Shown one piece after another: positions 60,404 to 64,000 of a DNA stretch of 64,000 bases. Location: positions 11,396,501 through 11,460,500 of the forward strand of contig CM052360.1 of the NCBI GenBank assembly GCA_028551475.1, given 5' to 3'. Both the position numbers and the translations under genes were made by a program. Origin of the DNA: Casuarina equisetifolia (lineage: Eukaryota > Streptophyta > Magnoliopsida > Fagales > Casuarinaceae). Position 1 is the stretch's first letter, and the number at the start of each line of letters is the position of its first letter. The notes under the pieces were generated by a model that did no database searches, was not told the origin of the DNA, and saw only the letters and a list, made by a program, of their open reading frames with translations.

Positions 60404-62820
60404 TTATTTTCGGGTCCCTGATGATGCCATAAGAACTCCAACAGCTACGATAAACATAAACAACATGCCAGCGAGCAATATGTATGTTCTTCTAGATGAT
60501 TTCCGATACTCTCCGAAGAGAAGTATGCCCCAGAAGGTGCTCACAAGTGGAAGTGCCTGACATCACCCCAAATTCAAATGAGAAGTTGACAAGTTGGTGG
60601 ACATACATGTCTGACAGGCAAACCACTTTTCAAGGTAAAGAATTGGACAAACGAAGATCATACAATTATCAGCATCAGCGTTGTACTCACACACTACTAA
60701 TTTGGTTGTGTAATAAAACTAACCTGAACAGCATCTGCTGCTGCATATCCAGCAGCCTGACCTCCCATAAATTGGAGACCATTCCCAAAACCACACAAAA
60801 GACCAGCCAAAAGGGCCCAGCCTCGGCCATTCCAGTCATTCAGATAAGCCTTAAGAGATGATTTGGGTAAATTAAGAACTGGGCGGTAAAGGAATGTGAT
60901 GTTTAGAATGATAGCGATGACAAAACAAGAGACTGAGAAGTAGAAAAATGCTGTATAGACAGACAAGTGAGGAACCCCTTTCTTCAAGGTGTGCCATTGA
61001 TCATTTGTTGCCAAATTGAATGCTGGAGAGAATAGAGAGAAGCATAAACCAGCAAAGAAGGTTATGGCCAGACCAATTAAAACATTCTTTCCAAACACCT
61101 GCAATCAGAATCACACCCTCCACTGTAACCACTAAATCCATAGATATATCATTTGGACAATGAACTTGTTCTAGAATGAAAGAAGTAGGCCAGCCAATTA
61201 GTAAAGAGTTTCTGTTCAGTCATCAGCTCAAAACTTCATGTATAATAGCTCCACAAAAAATAATTGCATGTGGGAGATGTGTGTGTGTGTTGATCCCAGA
61301 TTATGCACCCATTATGAATCACAACCACCAAACCTTAATTGCTCTTCTGTTTTCAAGCTCTATAAGGTAATCAGCAGTCCCAGCTTTGGCCTTCTCTGTG
61401 GGGCCACTTGCACTTTCAAGATTTCTTGCTTCAACTATTTGACAGTCCAATATTGGAAGAAAAAGGCAAAATTACAAGTCTATTATTAAAACAAAAGGTT
61501 CTCAAAGATGAAAAATAAAAAGCCAAATCCTTCTTACCATCTTCTGTAGTTGTTTTTGTGAACATGGAAACACCAATAGCCCTGTCAAAAAATTTGGTTC
61601 GCATAAACATCAGGGCTTTATATGATACATATTGCAAAAAGAGAAAGAAAACAATCCCTGGCGCTTCTGAAATTCTGCTAAAAAAAGATCTGATCCTAAG
61701 AAACTCATTTAGTGGAATATCTTCGAGAACAAGGATTAGTTTGACAAGAAACCACCGAGATAAGCATTAAGAAAAAAAGTCAACAGCTGCATTCCTTTCC
61801 AGAAAAGAAACTCTTCTTCCTAAAAGTTCATTAACTCTTCAGAAGGAAATTTCTTTTTAATTTTGGATATTTATTCATTTTCCGCTGCTGCTTATGATAT
61901 AAATGGGCTTTGTATGTGCTTCTCGTTCGTCCAAGCAAGTACTCAGTTGATAAACCACATCATGCACCAAAATAAGAATAATTCGCACAAGAAAATGATG
62001 GTAATTTTTTCATTTCTCTTTTCTGGTGGCATTTTCATGGGAACAAACTAAAGTCAAAGCAAATAAAAAAAGAGGAACTATTTATCACCTCCACATATAT
62101 CACATCTTTTCATAGACAAATGCTAGTCTGACAAAGTCTCAACAATTTAATGTGAAGACCACGGTTACGACTTAAGAAAATACATTGATAGAATAGCCTA
62201 ATCAGGCCCATATACATGAATCAAGTAAGCAGTGCTTAATTATTAATAAAAAAATTAATCGAAATCCGGACAATTCCATTTATAACTATGAAGGAAAGAG
62301 GCATTTACTCGGTTCCATCAATATCATTTGACAAACTCTTGAGCTTTTCTTTATTATCAGCTGCATTAGATGCGTGAACAGCAGAGCCAAGACAAACCGC
62401 AATCAAAAAGCAAGCAACACCAGGGAAAAGAATCTCTGCTTTGTTGATTTTGTCATCCAAAAAGTAGTTCATGGTGGTGCCTGTTACAATTGGACCAGAG
62501 ACAATAACGAGAAACTCAAACTTTTGCTTAGTATTATTTCACGGTTCTTCCATGTGCATATCCAAATACCCACAAAGAGATCCACGTGCATAAATATATA
62601 AGGGCTCATGTATGCATGTATGTTTGCGTGAACATGGGCATGCTCGCGTGCCAGTCTGCGTATTGAGAGAGAGAGAGAGACCTATAACAACAGTAATGCT
62701 TGAAGTGACCACCTCTGTCACCGATAAACCAACAAAAGCCCAGGCATACTGTGTAGATAGATTACCAATGCTGAGCACCACCCCACCGGCCATGGCAAAC
62801 AAAACAGAGGGCCAGTTATC
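60404..62820 (-). CDS. UPS: Ureide permease (UPS family), partial: 5' end beyond the window
   Basis: Six in-phase exons are visible: 62820-62682, 62480-62309, 61581-61538, 61434-61334, 61098-60724, 60556-60404. They give the last 327 residues. UPS proteins are plasma-membrane transporters of allantoin, uracil and related oxo-nitrogen heterocycles, with about ten membrane segments and a long central cytosolic loop. Diagnostic segments are NWPSVLFAMAGGVVLSIGN, TQYAWAFVGLSVTEV, NYFLDDKINKAEILFPG, the loop end YLIELENRRAIK followed by VFGK, AGLCFSLFSPAFNLATND, GQAAGYAAADAVQ and the C-terminal SSGTRK. About 85-100 N-terminal residues are missing. A plausible preceding exon ends at 63970 (CAA|GTTGAA) and runs off the edge, with an intron of about 1.15 kb. 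Which UPS member it is cannot be decided. Confidence 0.93.
62665..62680. repeat. (GA)n microsatellite at a UPS splice donor
   Basis: Sixteen bases of GA repeat end next to the exon border at 62682. On the minus strand the donor reads ATAG|GTCTCTCTC, so intron bases +1 onward fall in or directly beside the repeat. Confidence 0.85.
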
Positions 62821-64000
62821 CTGCATCAAGCATCCAAGCAGAATCATGAATCAATCTTAACTGATACAATCAACATTTAACATGTGTTACGCTACACAAC
62901 TAGGATGCAAACGGGATTGCACACTAATTTACTCAAAACAAACTTCTTACATTAGGTTGAAGCATTTAAGCAAACATGGCATTCTTCCTAAGCAAGAAGA
63001 GTGAAACATTTAATGACACTACATTCCGAGAACTTCCAAAGAGTAGTCCACATTCAAACATATGTTTATATTGTGTTGTAGACTTGATAACTAAAAGTGC
63101 AAAGAAATTTAAATAGAAAGTGTTGAATAGAGGGCTTTCACAATTAAATCATCAGCATCCACCAAAAACTAGGCTCAAATCTTTTTCACGTATTTTTCCT
63201 ACTGGACAACAGTCAGATGGTAGTTTGAAAGCCCAAAGAGGTTACAGTGTTGGAACAGTTGGGATATCTTGAAGGCAGACAATATCACCAAGTTTTTAAC
63301 GTCAAACCAGCCAAAAAGATAGTTGTTCTCACCGCATATTGGAGTGCTTTTTTCATGAGTGGTTGCAACCTTTCAGAAAAATAGTTTATGCACTTCTATG
63401 TTCCAAAATATTAGAACCATTTTACAATGACAAACTGCCATTAACTAAGGGCGTATATAACTTGTAGTAGCGTAGAAGCCAGACTTTATTACTTCATTTA
63501 TCATCTACAGAGTTGTTTTCGATAATAATAGAGAATGGACTCAACTACCATTCTCAATGAAAACCATAAGCCAACTTAGGACAGCTGCTACACTTCTTTT
63601 TTCTTTTTTTCTTTTTTAATCAAAATTTGTGATTGTTTTCTTCTATCTAGAAAAAAATTAAAACATCATCCATCAATCCACTTCTGCTATGCTGCTCAAA
63701 CTTTTTTTTTTCCAAAAAAAAAAAAAACAGTCAATAGCTCACGGTTATAGCCAGTCATTAAGCTTCCGTTTTCCTTTTATACTAGCGTAAGGGGTCCTTA
63801 TCCCAGAGGCCAAGCAATGATGACAGGCCTTAACACCTTATCATTGGTTATATCCAAAGAGTTGCTTGGGCTCAGTAATGCGATAAAGATCCACACAAAG
63901 GGCTAAGGGAAGACAGAAAGAGAGGGACGACAAAGTAAATAATTGGTATCTAATTTAAATTAATTCAACTTGGTATAGGTTTTCTCTGCAGAGGTTTTCC
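62821..64000 (-). other. UPS intron and possible upstream exon at the window edge
   Basis: No other gene is present. The sequence is compatible with one intron. At 64000-63970 an open frame on the minus strand ends CTATACCAA before GTTGAA, in the phase needed to join the exon at 62820. Only about ten codons fit, so it cannot be confirmed. Confidence 0.35.

Noticed and set aside
1-64000. Possibility of a coordinated gene cluster or a novel system
   Set aside because: Neighbouring genes have unrelated functions, separate promoters and standard plant structures; apart from the PAP duplicates there is no functional grouping.

Overview
This is a plant nuclear window, most likely from a eudicot. 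The genes carry many phase-matched GT-AG introns, the intergenic DNA is AT-rich and full of decayed Ty1/copia LTR retrotransposons, and the recognisable proteins are plant families: MRS2/MGT magnesium transporter, purple acid phosphatase 27-like, wall-associated galacturonan-binding protein, P-class PPR, ROOT UVB SENSITIVE 3 and ureide permease. Species cannot be fixed from the sequence.

Layout. 1-3214: tail of a plus-strand Sirevirus-type copia element with its 3' LTR. 3215-8930: a second, heavily decayed minus-strand copia element with flanking repeats. 9161-12420: minus-strand gene for an acidic repeat protein of unknown function, divergent from 14199-16425, an MRS2-5 magnesium transporter gene. 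18293-47945: three minus-strand PAP27-like genes. Copy 1 appears intact. Copy 2 has a 1-bp frameshift. Copy 3 has an intact frame but a GC splice donor. Copies 2 and 3 lie in two tandem segments (24250-32575 and 36855-47945), and retrotransposon remains (33680-36788) fill the junction. 48881-49768: secreted wall-binding protein. 50958-52916: intronless PPR gene. 53030-53103: tRNA-Asn(GUU). 53408-58422: 15-exon RUS3 gene. 60404-64000: 3' part of a minus-strand ureide permease gene that continues beyond the right edge.

The genes are ordinary single-copy or tandem plant loci and not an operon or pathway cluster; no shared function links them. The most informative part is the history of the PAP cluster: a segmental duplication that copied one PAP gene together with the orphaned promoter of its neighbour, a tandemly duplicated promoter in copy 2 only, a frameshift in copy 2, and a donor-site change in copy 3. 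I found no convincing undescribed biological system. Exon coordinates were set by reading splice sites and checking that the phases of each joined reading frame agree. Orthology names rest on family knowledge, because no search could be run.
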